This document shows positions 1 through 9,583 of a stretch of 64,000 nt of DNA, in pieces. Where the stretch lies: assembly GCA_016722465.1 (NCBI GenBank), contig JADKJC010000001.1, forward strand, positions 1,364,001 through 1,428,000, written 5' to 3'. A program made the position numbers and the translations under genes. The stretch comes from Chitinophagaceae bacterium (GTDB lineage Bacteria; Bacteroidota; Bacteroidia; Chitinophagales; Chitinophagaceae). Each line of letters starts with the position of its first letter. Positions within the stretch are counted from its first letter, which is position 1. The notes beneath the pieces are model-generated. The model had not been told where the DNA came from and searched no databases. It worked only from the letters and a program-made list of their open reading frames with translations.

Positions 1-819
1 TAATGCCAGTACTCCGTTTTCAAAATTCAAATGATCAAATTCATATTCCGTCACCCTGGTCATTGGATAAATACCATCCACGGTGATCCATTTCACCCAC
101 TCCACATCCCCGTTATTTTTATTTGCTTTGGCGATGTAGTTCTCTGTAAAACCGCTTGACAAAATGGTAAAATTGCCTGCCAGATAATAACCAGCTGATC
201 CTTCTGCAACAGCAGTGATATCAGCACTGCCACTAAGAATACTCCTGCGCCAGGCCAAATTGCCGTCTCCATTTATTTTTATAAATAAACCATCTGTTGA
301 TGTTGATCCGGTAATTAAAAAACCACCGTCACTTGTTTCAATAATGTCTTTAAAAGTGTCAGAGGCCAGGTCATTGTTGAGATATGGCAGGAGCTTCTGC
401 CACACCACAATTCCTGCACTGTTCAATCGTATTACATAGTTGCCGCTTACCGGTGGTGCATTCACTGCCAACACTACCACAATATCTCGATTAGATGTTA
501 CAACAGATGCATAAGCACGCAGGTCAACCTGGATGGCCGAATCGGTGATGCCAATAAACCTGGACCAGGTAAAGTTTCCTGCAGCATCCAATCGCATTAC
601 GTTACAATAGTTTTTTTGTATCTCCATCTGTCCGTAAACTCCTTTTATGGTTCCCACTGCAATAAAATCACCACCTGGATATTTATGTACCTGTGAAAAA
701 TCAGAATAGCCGGCACTAACGATCTTTCCGTAAAAAGATCCCGTTGTGCAGGAGTCGGCCCAAAGAATATTTACCTGGCCCATTCCTTTTTCAGCACTTA
801 CAACAAAACACATCAGCAT
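1..819 (-). CDS. Secreted beta-propeller-like repeat protein, N-terminal part (runs off left edge)
   Basis: An open frame without stop reaches the left window edge, so only the N-terminal 273 or so residues are present. The start is taken at the ATG at 819; an in-frame TTG at 831 would give a slightly longer signal peptide of the form MKYLMLMCFVVSA. The body has repeats of the kind SDGGFLITGST followed by an I-K-I-N-x-D-G-x-x-x-W strand. This pattern is common in secreted Bacteroidota propeller proteins that often carry a C-terminal type IX sorting domain, but that end is outside the window. It lies downstream of the GMC operon on the same strand, 105 bp away, so it may or may not be co-transcribed. 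No function can be assigned. Confidence 0.6.
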   Translation of the reverse strand, partial: MLMCFVVSAEKGMGQVNILWADSCTTGSFYGKIVSAGYSDFSQVHKYPGGDFIAVGTIKGVYGQMEIQKNYCNVMRLDAAGNFTWSRFIGITDSAIQVDLRAYASVVTSNRDIVVVLAVNAPPVSGNYVIRLNSAGIVVWQKLLPYLNNDLASDTFKDIIETSDGGFLITGSTSTDGLFIKINGDGNLAWRRSILSGSADITAVAEGSAGYYLAGNFTILSSGFTENYIAKANKNNGDVEWVKWITVDGIYPMTRVTEYEFDHLNFENGVLAL

Positions 820-924
820 CAAATATTTCAACAGTGGCTTAAAGCATACAGCGCATGGCTTTATGCTACCGGCAAATAAAAAATGAAATATGGTACTGTT
901 TGATTTCACGTTTTGCTGTAAGCA

Positions 925-2652
925 TTATAAATTTCCTTTTTTCATTTCCTCCATTGCATGAGCAACTGCCCTCGCTGTAAATGCCATGTATAAAATAGAC
1001 GGGCTTTGGCTGCCGGTACTTGTCATGCAGGCGCCATCGGTTACAAACACATTTTTACAGTGGTGCAGTTGGTTGAACTCATTCAGTAAAGATGTTGCCG
1101 GATCCTTGCCCATGCGAACACCGCCCATTTCATGTATGTCTAAGCCAGGCGGTTGTTTGTTATCGTTCGTACTGATGTTCTTTACACCGGCAGCTTCCAG
1201 CATGGCCCTGCCCTGTTCTAAAAAATCCTTCACCATTTTATCATCGTTCTCATCATAACCAACAGCAGTAATGAGCAACGGAATACCCCACTGGTCTTTC
1301 TCTTTTGTGCTCAGTCTTACATGATTGGATTCTTTGGCAATTGTTTCTCCCTGCATATACATGTACACTCCCCATGTGCCGGGTTCACTGATGGCTTCTT
1401 TAAAATCGGCACCGATTACAGGCTTAATATTTTTATCACTGAGTGTTTCCCGGTAAGCACCGGAATAAATGACATAGCCGCCGTAAAAATCTGTATCCCG
1501 CTTTTCTACATTCCTGAAATTGGCCATGATACATTCCACCGGTTTGGATACTTTATAATATTTGTCTTCAAAACCATCCACATCGCCCCCCATGCCACCA
1601 CGGTAATTGTGAAAACAAATGTACTTGCCCAGTTTGCCACTGTCGTTACCCAGACCATTGGGGAATCGGCTGGAAGTGGAGTTCAGTAAAATCAAATTGG
1701 TATTGAGCGCTGAGGCATTTACAAAAATGATCTTCGCAAAAAATTCGGTGGCCTGTTTTGTATGAGCATCAATCACCCTTACGCCAACAGCTTTTTGCAG
1801 CTGCTCATCATAAATGATAGAATGGACAACCGAGTCTGGTCTTATTGTGAGATTGCCAGTTTTTTTTGCCCAGGGCAGCGTACTGCTCACAGAGCTGAAA
1901 TAACCACCCAGTGGGCAACCTCTCATACATAGATTCCTATTGAGGCATTGGGTGCGGCCCTGATCGATATGAATTTGCTTTGGTTCGCTGATATGTGCCC
2001 ACCTGCCGGAAACATAATGGCGGTTAAATTTTTCTTTGATCACCTGCTGTAAGTGCTGCTCCACGGTATTCAATTCATAAGGTGGTAGAAATTCTCCATC
2101 GGGCATGGAAGGTATTCCATCTTTATTGCCACATACGCCAATGAATGTTTCCACATGACTGTACCAGTCTTTAATATCGTTGTAACCTATCGGAAAAGAT
2201 TCACCATAACCATAACGTTGTGGTGCTGTAAAATCAAATTCACTCCACCGGGCACATGCCCTGCCCCAGGTTAATGACTTACCCCCTACCTGGTAACCTC
2301 TTACCCATTCAAATGGCTTTTCCTGCACATAAGGATGATCTGCATCTTTTACGAAAAAATGCTGGGTGTCTTCACTATAACCGGCTGCCCGGCTAATGAA
2401 GGGATTTTCTTTTCTTGTTTTGTTGGTAATCTGTCCACGGTGCGGCAGTTCCCATCTTGATAAGTTAGCGGTTGGATAATCTTTGAGATGTTCTACGTTT
2501 CTTCCTCTTTCCAGCACCAATGTCTTCAATCCTTTTTCACACAACTCTTTGGCAGCCCATCCACCACTGATACCACTGCCAATCACAATGGCATCGTAGG
2601 TATTTTCGGCCTTCCCTTTTGCGTTGATATTTACCTGTGTGCTGTCCGGCAT
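925..2652 (-). CDS. GMC-family FAD-dependent oxidoreductase (copy 1)
   Basis: A 575-residue protein of the GMC superfamily, the branch that oxidises sugars, glycosides and polyols. The FAD-binding GSGISGG motif is at residues 25-31 with the acidic strand end LVLERG near 45-50. The C-terminal substrate domain has HEMGG at 507-511 and the FAD-closing motif VFVTDGAC near 535. The usual catalytic Asn-Pro pair near the C-terminus reads Ser-Pro (S550), while the paralogue at 20588-22317 keeps Asn. There is no signal peptide; relatives are often exported with a Tat-carrying small subunit, which is not seen here. The start ATG overlaps the DoxX stop codon by one base, so the two are translationally coupled. 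The substrate is unknown; a sugar or glycoside is inferred. Confidence 0.92.
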   Translation of the reverse strand: MPDSTQVNINAKGKAENTYDAIVIGSGISGGWAAKELCEKGLKTLVLERGRNVEHLKDYPTANLSRWELPHRGQITNKTRKENPFISRAAGYSEDTQHFFVKDADHPYVQEKPFEWVRGYQVGGKSLTWGRACARWSEFDFTAPQRYGYGESFPIGYNDIKDWYSHVETFIGVCGNKDGIPSMPDGEFLPPYELNTVEQHLQQVIKEKFNRHYVSGRWAHISEPKQIHIDQGRTQCLNRNLCMRGCPLGGYFSSVSSTLPWAKKTGNLTIRPDSVVHSIIYDEQLQKAVGVRVIDAHTKQATEFFAKIIFVNASALNTNLILLNSTSSRFPNGLGNDSGKLGKYICFHNYRGGMGGDVDGFEDKYYKVSKPVECIMANFRNVEKRDTDFYGGYVIYSGAYRETLSDKNIKPVIGADFKEAISEPGTWGVYMYMQGETIAKESNHVRLSTKEKDQWGIPLLITAVGYDENDDKMVKDFLEQGRAMLEAAGVKNISTNDNKQPPGLDIHEMGGVRMGKDPATSLLNEFNQLHHCKNVFVTDGACMTSTGSQSPSILYMAFTARAVAHAMEEMKKGNL

Positions 2653-3077
2653 CAGTAATATGTTTTCCTTTTTTTAAAGAGTAGATTATCAAAACCGAAT
2701 TTTACCGGCCCCGTAAAAAAGAATACCAGTGCCAGCAAAGCAAAAATGAAAGGGTGCTGGTCTTCGTACCAGAATTTACCACCACCTACTTTGAAGCAGA
2801 TAAAGATCATGTCGATGAACATGAAGAGGGCAGCAATCCTTGTGAATAAACCCAGTGCAAGACAAATACCTGTTACCAGTTCTAATCCTTTACCAAGATA
2901 CGCCATCAACAGCGGGTATGGAAGTTTTTTTATTACCTCCCATTCTGCATAACCTTTTATCAATTCGGGCTTAAAAACTTCCAGTCCATGATACGCCATC
3001 AATAAACCCGTTACAATGCGGAGCAATACAAGCCCATTGTTTTTCCAAAGTGGTGCTGCAGAAAAAAGTGTATTCAT
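2652..3077 (-). CDS. DoxX family membrane protein
   Basis: A small integral membrane protein of about 141 residues with four hydrophobic segments and the typical GLLMAYHGLEVF and YLGKGLELVTGICLALGL blocks. DoxX proteins are found with quinone-linked oxidoreductases and are thought to help electron transfer, although the mechanism is not settled. The ATG at 3077 (MNTLFSAAP) is chosen because it clears the upstream gene's stop at 3088; a GTG at 3116 would overlap it. The stop codon shares a base with the GMC start. Its position directly before a GMC dehydrogenase suggests a role in passing that enzyme's electrons into the membrane, which is inference. Confidence 0.88.
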   Translation of the reverse strand: MNTLFSAAPLWKNNGLVLLRIVTGLLMAYHGLEVFKPELIKGYAEWEVIKKLPYPLLMAYLGKGLELVTGICLALGLFTRIAALFMFIDMIFICFKVGGGKFWYEDQHPFIFALLALVFFFTGPVKFGFDNLLFKKRKTYY

Positions 3078-3087
3078 AACAATCGTT

Positions 3088-3933
3088 TTATTTGCTGCTG
3101 TATCTTTCTCCTCCACGCAATACTTTGTATGGCTGGCCCTGCTCTTCCGCTATTTTGATAAACTCACTTACATCGGCCGTATTAAAAGAGAACATATCAT
3201 AATGACAGGGTATCACACATTTTGCATGAATGGCTTTTGCCAGTTCCACTGCTTCACGGCAATCTAAATTACCTGCTACTTTTCTTTCGGGCTTATTGCC
3301 ATTGATGGGCAACAGGGCAACATCAACGGCAAATGGTTGCAGCAACTCCTCCATTCCATCAAACCAAAGTGTATCTCCGCTGTGATAAATGCGGTATCCA
3401 CCGAACTCAATTACATACCCCATGCACCTGCAATTACCATTTTCATCCCTGTCTATTTCGTTGTGCTTTGCAGGAATGCCATGAAAAGTAAAGCCATCAA
3501 CAGTTACAGACTTTCCATCCTTCAAACCTATTGGAAAATCATTTTCACATTTCACTCTTTCTGCAACAAAATTTCTGTTGGCTTCAGGAATAATAAATTG
3601 TATACCTGGGTTGTTTTGCAACACTGGCACTAATGTTTCTTCATCCAAATGGTCTGTATGGTTGTGACTTGAAGTAAGAACAGTAATATTTTTCAGTAAT
3701 TCCGGTTTAATAACCAGCTCACTCATTCTTGTATGTGGCTTATCTGTTACTGCATATTTTTTTGTGAGTGAATCGGAAAGATAGGGGTCAATCAAAATTC
3801 TCTTGCCTTTCCATTGCAATAAATAACCGCTTTGACCAAGCCACCAAAGATGAAATTGTTTTTCATCATCTAACAATGAATCCATTTCAGCAACCAGGGC
3901 CTCGTCCTTTTTTACTGCGGTTATCAAATTCAT
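3088..3933 (-). CDS. Metallo-beta-lactamase fold hydrolase, UlaG-like
   Basis: A 281-residue metallo-hydrolase. The metal-binding HNHTDH motif is at residues 90-95, and IYHSGDT and PCHYDMF supply the later ligands. The overall pattern resembles the UlaG/L-ascorbate-6-phosphate lactonase group, so a sugar-lactone or phosphate-ester substrate is possible. A longer open frame begins at 4065, but residues before MNLITAV are encoded inside the upstream gene and look unconserved. The ATG at 3933 overlaps the upstream TGA as ATGA, which decides the start. It is the second gene of a four-gene coupled operon. It has no signal peptide and is probably cytoplasmic. Confidence 0.88.
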   Translation of the reverse strand: MNLITAVKKDEALVAEMDSLLDDEKQFHLWWLGQSGYLLQWKGKRILIDPYLSDSLTKKYAVTDKPHTRMSELVIKPELLKNITVLTSSHNHTDHLDEETLVPVLQNNPGIQFIIPEANRNFVAERVKCENDFPIGLKDGKSVTVDGFTFHGIPAKHNEIDRDENGNCRCMGYVIEFGGYRIYHSGDTLWFDGMEELLQPFAVDVALLPINGNKPERKVAGNLDCREAVELAKAIHAKCVIPCHYDMFSFNTADVSEFIKIAEEQGQPYKVLRGGERYSSK

Positions 3934-4958
3934 AATGATTCCCTCACTTTCTTTGCGCCCTTCACCATATTGATCAATTTCTGCCTGCTTGCCCACCTGG
4001 CGGTTTGGCTTAATCCACAATCTGGTGCTACGGATAATTTTTCTGCCGGTACATACTGCAAGCATTTTTTTATTCTTGCCACTACATCATCAACACTCTC
4101 GATGTAATAATTTTTCACATCAATAATTCCTACCGCCACATGCATCTTTTCTGCAAATGGTTTTAATAATTCAATCTCTGCAAATTCCCTGTTGGCCATT
4201 TCAATATGAATTTCATCGATCGTCATGTCTAAAAAATCGGGAAGCATTGGCTGGATACTTCTGTATCCAACCGGCCTCCCTTTAAAATTACCAAAACATA
4301 AATGTGTGCTGAGATTGCATTTCCCAACAATAGGTTTTACCGTGCGGTTAAATATGTCAACAAATTTTTTGGTGTCTTCTTTATAAGCATAGCAGCTCAT
4401 GCTGGGTTCATCAACAGTTATTTCTTTACAGCCTGCCGCTACCAATGCTTCCAGCTCTTTGCTAATAATGGGCAGCAAAGCTTCTGTAATTTCAAACCGG
4501 TTTTTGTAGGTTTCATTAGGCAATAACCTTCCGCTTAAGGTATACGGACCGGGAATGCTTGCTTTTAAAATGGGGCCGGCCGGTGCTAATTTTTTCAACC
4601 GCTCAAATTCTTTTACAGCCCCCAGCCCATTGGGTGCTGTCAGTTCGCCAACAATATTATTCTTGCCACGCTGATCGTGTGCCGGCGGGCCAAACTTACG
4701 AGTCTCTGTTTCATTATTTTCAATACCATTGATATAACCATAAAAAGACAGGTTAAAGTCGAACCTGGTTTGTTCTCCATCAGTAATTACATCAAGGCCT
4801 GCAGTTACCTGGTCGTGGATAGCTGCTATCACGGCATCTTCTGTCATTTCTTCAATATCTGCTGCTCCAAACTCCTTTAAATTTTTAGATGCAAACTCAA
4901 GCCAACCCGGAAACGGATAGCTACCTACAACAGTTGTGCGGATCGGGATATGGCTCAT
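3930..4958 (-). CDS. Cobalamin-independent methionine synthase (MetE C-terminal-like) protein
   Basis: A 342-residue stand-alone catalytic barrel of the MetE/UROD-like superfamily, lacking the N-terminal half of full-length MetE (about 750 residues). Zinc-site residues are visible: His219-x-Cys221 in STHLCFGNF, a Glu in HIEMANREF near 253, and Cys314 in VAPDCGL. The N-terminal TVVGSYPFPG block is typical of the family. Short forms of this kind may transfer methyl groups from alternative donors. The ATG at 4958 is preferred over a TTG two codons upstream. It is the first gene of an operon with an MBL hydrolase, DoxX and GMC oxidoreductase, an unexpected place for methionine synthesis, so a different methyl-transfer or thiol role is possible. 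Confidence 0.85.
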   Translation of the reverse strand: MSHIPIRTTVVGSYPFPGWLEFASKNLKEFGAADIEEMTEDAVIAAIHDQVTAGLDVITDGEQTRFDFNLSFYGYINGIENNETETRKFGPPAHDQRGKNNIVGELTAPNGLGAVKEFERLKKLAPAGPILKASIPGPYTLSGRLLPNETYKNRFEITEALLPIISKELEALVAAGCKEITVDEPSMSCYAYKEDTKKFVDIFNRTVKPIVGKCNLSTHLCFGNFKGRPVGYRSIQPMLPDFLDMTIDEIHIEMANREFAEIELLKPFAEKMHVAVGIIDVKNYYIESVDDVVARIKKCLQYVPAEKLSVAPDCGLSQTARWASRQKLINMVKGAKKVRESL

Positions 4959-5218
4959 AAGCAATGATTTTTTTTAGTCTGCAATTGTTACATGATTTGA
5001 CTTCATTGGCAACGCTCCATTCAACAGGATTTTCCTATTGGGCAAGCCAATTCCTATACCTACAGCATAAGTGCCATTTAGTAGACACAGAAAAAAGCTG
5101 TTTCCCCTAAAGTGGCAGTCATTATTTTTCGTAATAAAAGAAGAAAAATAAACCGCATCCAACCCACTGTTTACAAAAGAGTTTAATATCTTTTCAGCAA
5201 CAATTCTAACTGCTTGCA

Positions 5219-5943
5219 ATGAAAACAATTTGTTTCAAAAATTACCAGGAATTATCAGCCTATACCGCTGCTGAAATTGCGGATGCCATCAAGGAAAAAC
5301 CATCGCTGTTGCTTTGCATGGCATCAGGCCACACCCCGGCACTCACTGCCGAACTGCTGGTGAAAAAATTGCTGGAAGAAGAAATTGATTACTCTCAAAT
5401 AACATTTTTAGGCCTGGATGAATGGGTTGGCCTGCCACGGGAAAATGAAGGAAGCTGTTATCATTTTTTCACAACAAAATTGTTTGAGCCATTGCAATTA
5501 AAACCTTCTCAATATTTTTTATTTGATGCAATGTCAGGTGATTTAAAAGCAGAGTGTACCAAAATGGATGCTGTCATTGACAGTAACGGTGGTATTGATT
5601 TAATGCTGGTGGGTATTGGTATGAACGGGCATATTGGTTTCAATGAGCCTGGTACTTCTTTTACTGCTTTATCGCATGTTATCGAACTTGACGAAACAAC
5701 AAAATCAGTTGGGCAAAAATATTTTAAAGAAAAAACTGCTTTGCACCAGGGGATTACTATTGGGCTTGGGCATTTAATAAATGCTAAAAAAGTTTTTTTA
5801 AAAGCTGACGGCAAAAGAAAAGCTGACGTGATTAAAAAACGGTAGAAGGTGAAGTAAGTGAAAGTTTTCCAGCAAGCATCATGCAGCAACATGCCAATGG
5901 TTTTGTAGTGGTGGATGAAGAAGCTGCTTCATTATTAATTTAA
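5219..5943 (+). pseudogene. NagB-like sugar-phosphate isomerase/deaminase, frameshifted near C-terminus
   Basis: A member of the glucosamine-6-phosphate deaminase/6-phosphogluconolactonase family. The first frame (to 5845, 208 residues) holds the phosphate-binding MASGHTPALT, the FLGLDEWVGL strand and the active-site block GIGMNGHIGFNEPG. That frame stops after VIKKR. In another frame the sequence continues as VEGEVSESFPASIMQQH to a TAA at 5941, which is the expected family C-terminus. One extra A in the A6 run at 5834-5839 restores a single protein of about 241 residues. This may be a sequencing error or early decay. It is followed at once by a sugar-transporter-like MFS gene and is divergent from the MetE-like operon across 260 bp. 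Confidence 0.85.
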
Positions 5944-5952
5944 TAAGAAATA

Positions 5953-7111
5953 ATGCCGAAAGCAGTCACGCTCCGCATTTTATACTTTCTTGTTTTTGCT
6001 GTACAGCATCATGGCTTCCGGTACTGGCAGATTTTTGCAAAAACAAAGGCTTAACTGAACACAAACAAGCCTTATACTCAGCATCACTCCTGTATTGATG
6101 TTTGCAGTGCAGCCACTGTATGGAATGATGGCGGATAAGTTTGGTTACAAAAAAACTTTGCTTTTGGCTTCATTGTTTTCTTCCATCAGTTATTTGGGCT
6201 ACTTGTACAACAGCAGTTTTGTCTGGCTTATCGTTGTCACCATCATCATGTCGTTATTTTATAACACAATCCAGCCGGTACTTGACAGCCTTGCTTTGCA
6301 AATAGCAAAAAAAAATCCCAGATTTTCTTATGGCACATTGCGTATTGCAGGCGCTGCAGGATGGTCATTCACCGGCATTATTACCGGGCAGGTAATAGAT
6401 GCTGTTGATATTAAAGCCATTTTTATTGTTTCATTTATCAGTATGTTTCTTGTTTTTGTTTTCTGTTTTTTATTAAAAGAAGATGAGAAAGAAAAAGCAA
6501 CTACAGAAGGTAATTCTTTTAAAGATTTTGGGAGGCTAATTAAAAACCCTGCATTGATTTTTTTACTAACCTGTGTGTTTATTGTTTCCCCTGGCGCCAC
6601 TACCATCTGGAATTTTTATTCGTTGTACATGAAAGAAAATGGCGCTTCTGCTTCTTTGGTTGGTTATGGCTTAGCCTTCCAGGGGTTATGTGAACTGCCC
6701 CTGTTTTATTTTTCTGCAAAAATTATTGCAAGGCTTGGATTAAAAACAACATTAATAATAACCGTATTGGCAACAGTAATAAGAATGTTGCTGTACAGTG
6801 CGATAAAAAACCCTTATGCTGCATTACCGGTGGAGCTGCTGCATGGATTTTCCTGGAGTTTGTTTTGGGTGACCTGCGTGGAGTATGTAAACAAACTGGT
6901 GGATGAACGCTGGCTGGCAACAGGTCAGTCATTGCTGTATGCTGCTTACTTTGGTATTGGCGCTATTGCAGGCAATTACTGGACGGGCTATTTACATGAC
7001 AGCGGAATGAGACTGTCAGAAATATTTTTACTGAATGCAGGAATAGTCGCCGTTGTAGTATTACTCCTGATGGTTTTTATCGGGAACAAACCTGTTATCA
7101 AAAATATTTAA
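5953..7111 (+). pseudogene. MFS transporter (nucleoside/sugar permease type), N-terminus frame-broken
   Basis: From 6095 the frame is open for 338 residues with about ten membrane segments and the MFS loop motif GMMADKFGYKK between helices 2 and 3. The expected start is the ATG at 5953 (MPKAVTLRILYFLVFA), but the first helices are split over frames: YWQIF, then LTEHKQALYS after about 6047, then ITPVLMFAVQ after about 6080. At least two indels are needed to join them. It resembles LacY/NupG-like 12-helix permeases. Its start is 9 bp after the NagB-like stop, so the two probably formed a sugar uptake and metabolism pair. It is either damaged or mis-sequenced. Confidence 0.8.
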
Positions 7112-7187
7112 GGCCTGGCTTTCTGCTGTTTCATACAATCAGCCTGCAGTTAGTATTTTTTGTATTTTCTTTGGCTGCTTAGGCTTT

Positions 7188-9479
7188 CTAATCTTTGTAA
7201 TATTTTACTCCCACATAAAAATCTTCATTATTTATTTTAAAATCCTTCTCTTTCATCTTTGGCAATACCATGCTTTTCCATTCGGTAGCAGGGTAAATAA
7301 ATTCAAAAACATTGTTAGAGGTAGTTACTTTAACAGGCATACGGAAATCTTTAACATCGGCTTCCCATTTGTAGGAAACATGTAAAGAAGTACCTGACTG
7401 ATTAAACTTTAATATTAAATTAGGGATAGCAGGGTAGCGGAGATACTGGTCAAAGAAATAAGTATAATCGGATTGTAGTGATTTATTAATAAAGGCAATA
7501 ATTTCTTCTGATGTAATGGCACGGTACCTGAATTTTCCTGGATACCATGCAACATATTAAACCATGCGGAATCATTATTAACTACATTTTGCAAGGTTGT
7601 TAACATCAGGCTTCCTTTGGAATACACATCCCCATGTGAAAATCATTTACATCATAAAAACCAATTACCGGCTCTTTATTAACGGGCCTGGTATCCTTGA
7701 TTACTTTCTGGTATGCTTCTTTTCCCAGTAAATTTTTACGTGCCAGTAATTCTGCATACGTTGCAAAGGATTCATGAATCCAGAAATCAGCATAGTCTTT
7801 ACAGGTAACGTTATTGCCCCACCATTCATGTGCCATTTCGTGCCAAAGTGTATTGATTAAACTGGCTGAATCAAATTGATTACTGTTTGGCGGACTATAA
7901 ATAGATCCCATGCTAACTGCTCCCTGGTGTTCCATTGGGTAGGGTGCTTCCACTAACGAAAATCCATCCTTTTTAAAGGGATAAGTTCCAAATGATTTTT
8001 CGTACAAGTTTAGGGTTGGTTTTACATTTGCAAAAAAACTTCTCGCTTTCTCAAGATTATCTTTAAGGCAATAATAATTTATATCAAGAGAATCCGTGTC
8101 TGTAACATCAACACCTGAAAAATGAGTGTAATCGCCGATGTAAATTACCGGATTATAATTATTGATCGGATAACTCACATACCAGTCAAATCGTGTTTTA
8201 TTGCCAGGTAACTCTGTTTTAGAAATAAGTTTTCCGTTTGATATTTCCATTAATCCTTTGGGTACCGTAACGCTTAGCTCCATACTATCTGGTTTTTCGG
8301 AAAGATGATCTTTACATGGCCACCAAAGGCTTGCCCCCGATCCCTGGCTTACCGACTCAATCCAGGGTTTTTCATTTCTATCCTGGAACCATATCCAACC
8401 TGAATGTGCAATTTGGAGATCCAATGCCTGTGGTACCCCCTCATAAAAAATTTTAATCTCTCCAATCGTACCCATAGAAGCGGCATAAGGTAATTTAATA
8501 AATACAGCATCCCCATCCCTTTTATAAGTAAGCTCTCTATCATGGTAAACAATCTTGTTTATTGTCATATTAGCAAACAAGTCTACTTGCATTTCATCAA
8601 AATCATTTATTGATTTGAACCGGATAAGGTTACTGCCTTTTATAGATTTAGATGCCGGGAATACCGTAAGGTCCAGGTGATAGAAAAGCACATCGTAGCA
8701 GTTACGCAAAGGGCTAAGTCTGCCCAACAATGTATCAGCATGAGTAAAATTTGTTCTCTTATAAAAATTATGTTTGGATGAAGCGACTCCAATTGGTTGT
8801 GGTGAAACTCTTACACATTCAACAGCGCCATGCTGATCAACAATTACTTTTATCACTTCACCCTTATTATTTTTAATAAACCTGTACCCATTCCAGTATT
8901 CTCCGTTTTTAAGAACGAAATAATCTTCAGTGTTAAAATACAGGTTTACCTTACCTTCATTTTCAAGGTTACCGGTTAAGTGATCATTATCCACGCCGAT
9001 TGTAAATTCAAAATACGCATTGCCCTTCGGTTGATATTTTCCTGCATACTTGGTTAATGCGCTGCCGTTACCAGTATTATCAGTGTTGTTTGTAACTTTA
9101 TACCATTCCTGATCTTTTGTTTTTTGTGTCCATTTTAATCCAGCCATAGATTCCGTGGCGCCGGGTATAAACTCAACGATGGCTTCTGGTTTAACATGAT
9201 TTGCTCTAAACTTATTGTTACCAAGGTATATCAAATCTATTCTGCCCTGGCCCACAATTTCCAGCATTAGCTTATCATCGTCCTTATATATATTAAATTT
9301 CCGGTCCGATAAAAATTTACCTGATACAACCCTGTAAATAAATCATAGTTAACCTCTTTGGTAACTTCTTTTGAGGATTGCGCAAAAACAGTACTGTGAT
9401 GAATGAACGATAACAGTAACAGACAAAATAAAATCCGCATAAATGAAATTTTCAGGGCAAATGATAAAGGTATTTTCAT
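7188..9479 (-). pseudogene. Secreted M1-family zinc aminopeptidase, three frame breaks
   Basis: Joined, this is a peptidase of about 763 residues. The N-terminal frame from 9479 carries a signal peptide ending STVFAQ. The central frame (7606-9267) has the M1 hallmark HEMAHEWWGN with the third zinc ligand in IHESFATYAE 18 residues on, and a GAMEN-like MEHQGAVSMG. The C-terminal frame ends at the TAG at 7188 and reads FRYRAITSEEIIAFIN onward. The breaks map to the C pair at 9320-9321, the C run at 7630-7633 and the T run at 7533-7536; each is repaired by one added base. Three identical-style lesions in an otherwise conserved gene favour sequence error. The protein would act on peptides outside the inner membrane. 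Confidence 0.88.
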
Positions 9480-9538
9480 ATCGTAGTTATTTCATTCAAA
9501 ATTCAAGCGGTTTTGAAAAATTAACTAAAATAACACTG

Positions 9539-9556
9539 CTCAAATCCGGATTTGAG
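9539..9556. promoter_or_regulatory. Perfect 18-bp palindrome between aminopeptidase and AraC gene
   Basis: CTCAAATCCGGATTTGAG is a perfect inverted repeat lying 27 bp past the AraC-type gene's stop and 60 bp upstream of the aminopeptidase ATG. It could be an operator for the aminopeptidase or the stem of a weak terminator (stem 7, loop CCGG). No T-run follows on the minus strand, which argues against a classical terminator. Confidence 0.4.
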
Positions 9557-9583
9557 TATTCAACCCCTGCTTTTAAGAACAGG

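Noticed and set aside
3934..4065. N-terminal extension of the MBL hydrolase frame
   Set aside because: It is encoded inside the MetE-like gene, and an ATGA overlap at 3930-3933 gives a natural start.
4974..5228. An 84-codon minus-strand frame filling the gap between the MetE-like and NagB-like genes
   Set aside because: It starts inside the NagB-like gene, has no recognisable domain and covers a gap expected to hold two divergent promoters. A small real gene cannot be excluded.
7112..7187. Possible terminator between the convergent MFS and aminopeptidase genes
   Set aside because: No stem of convincing length could be found by eye in these 76 bp.
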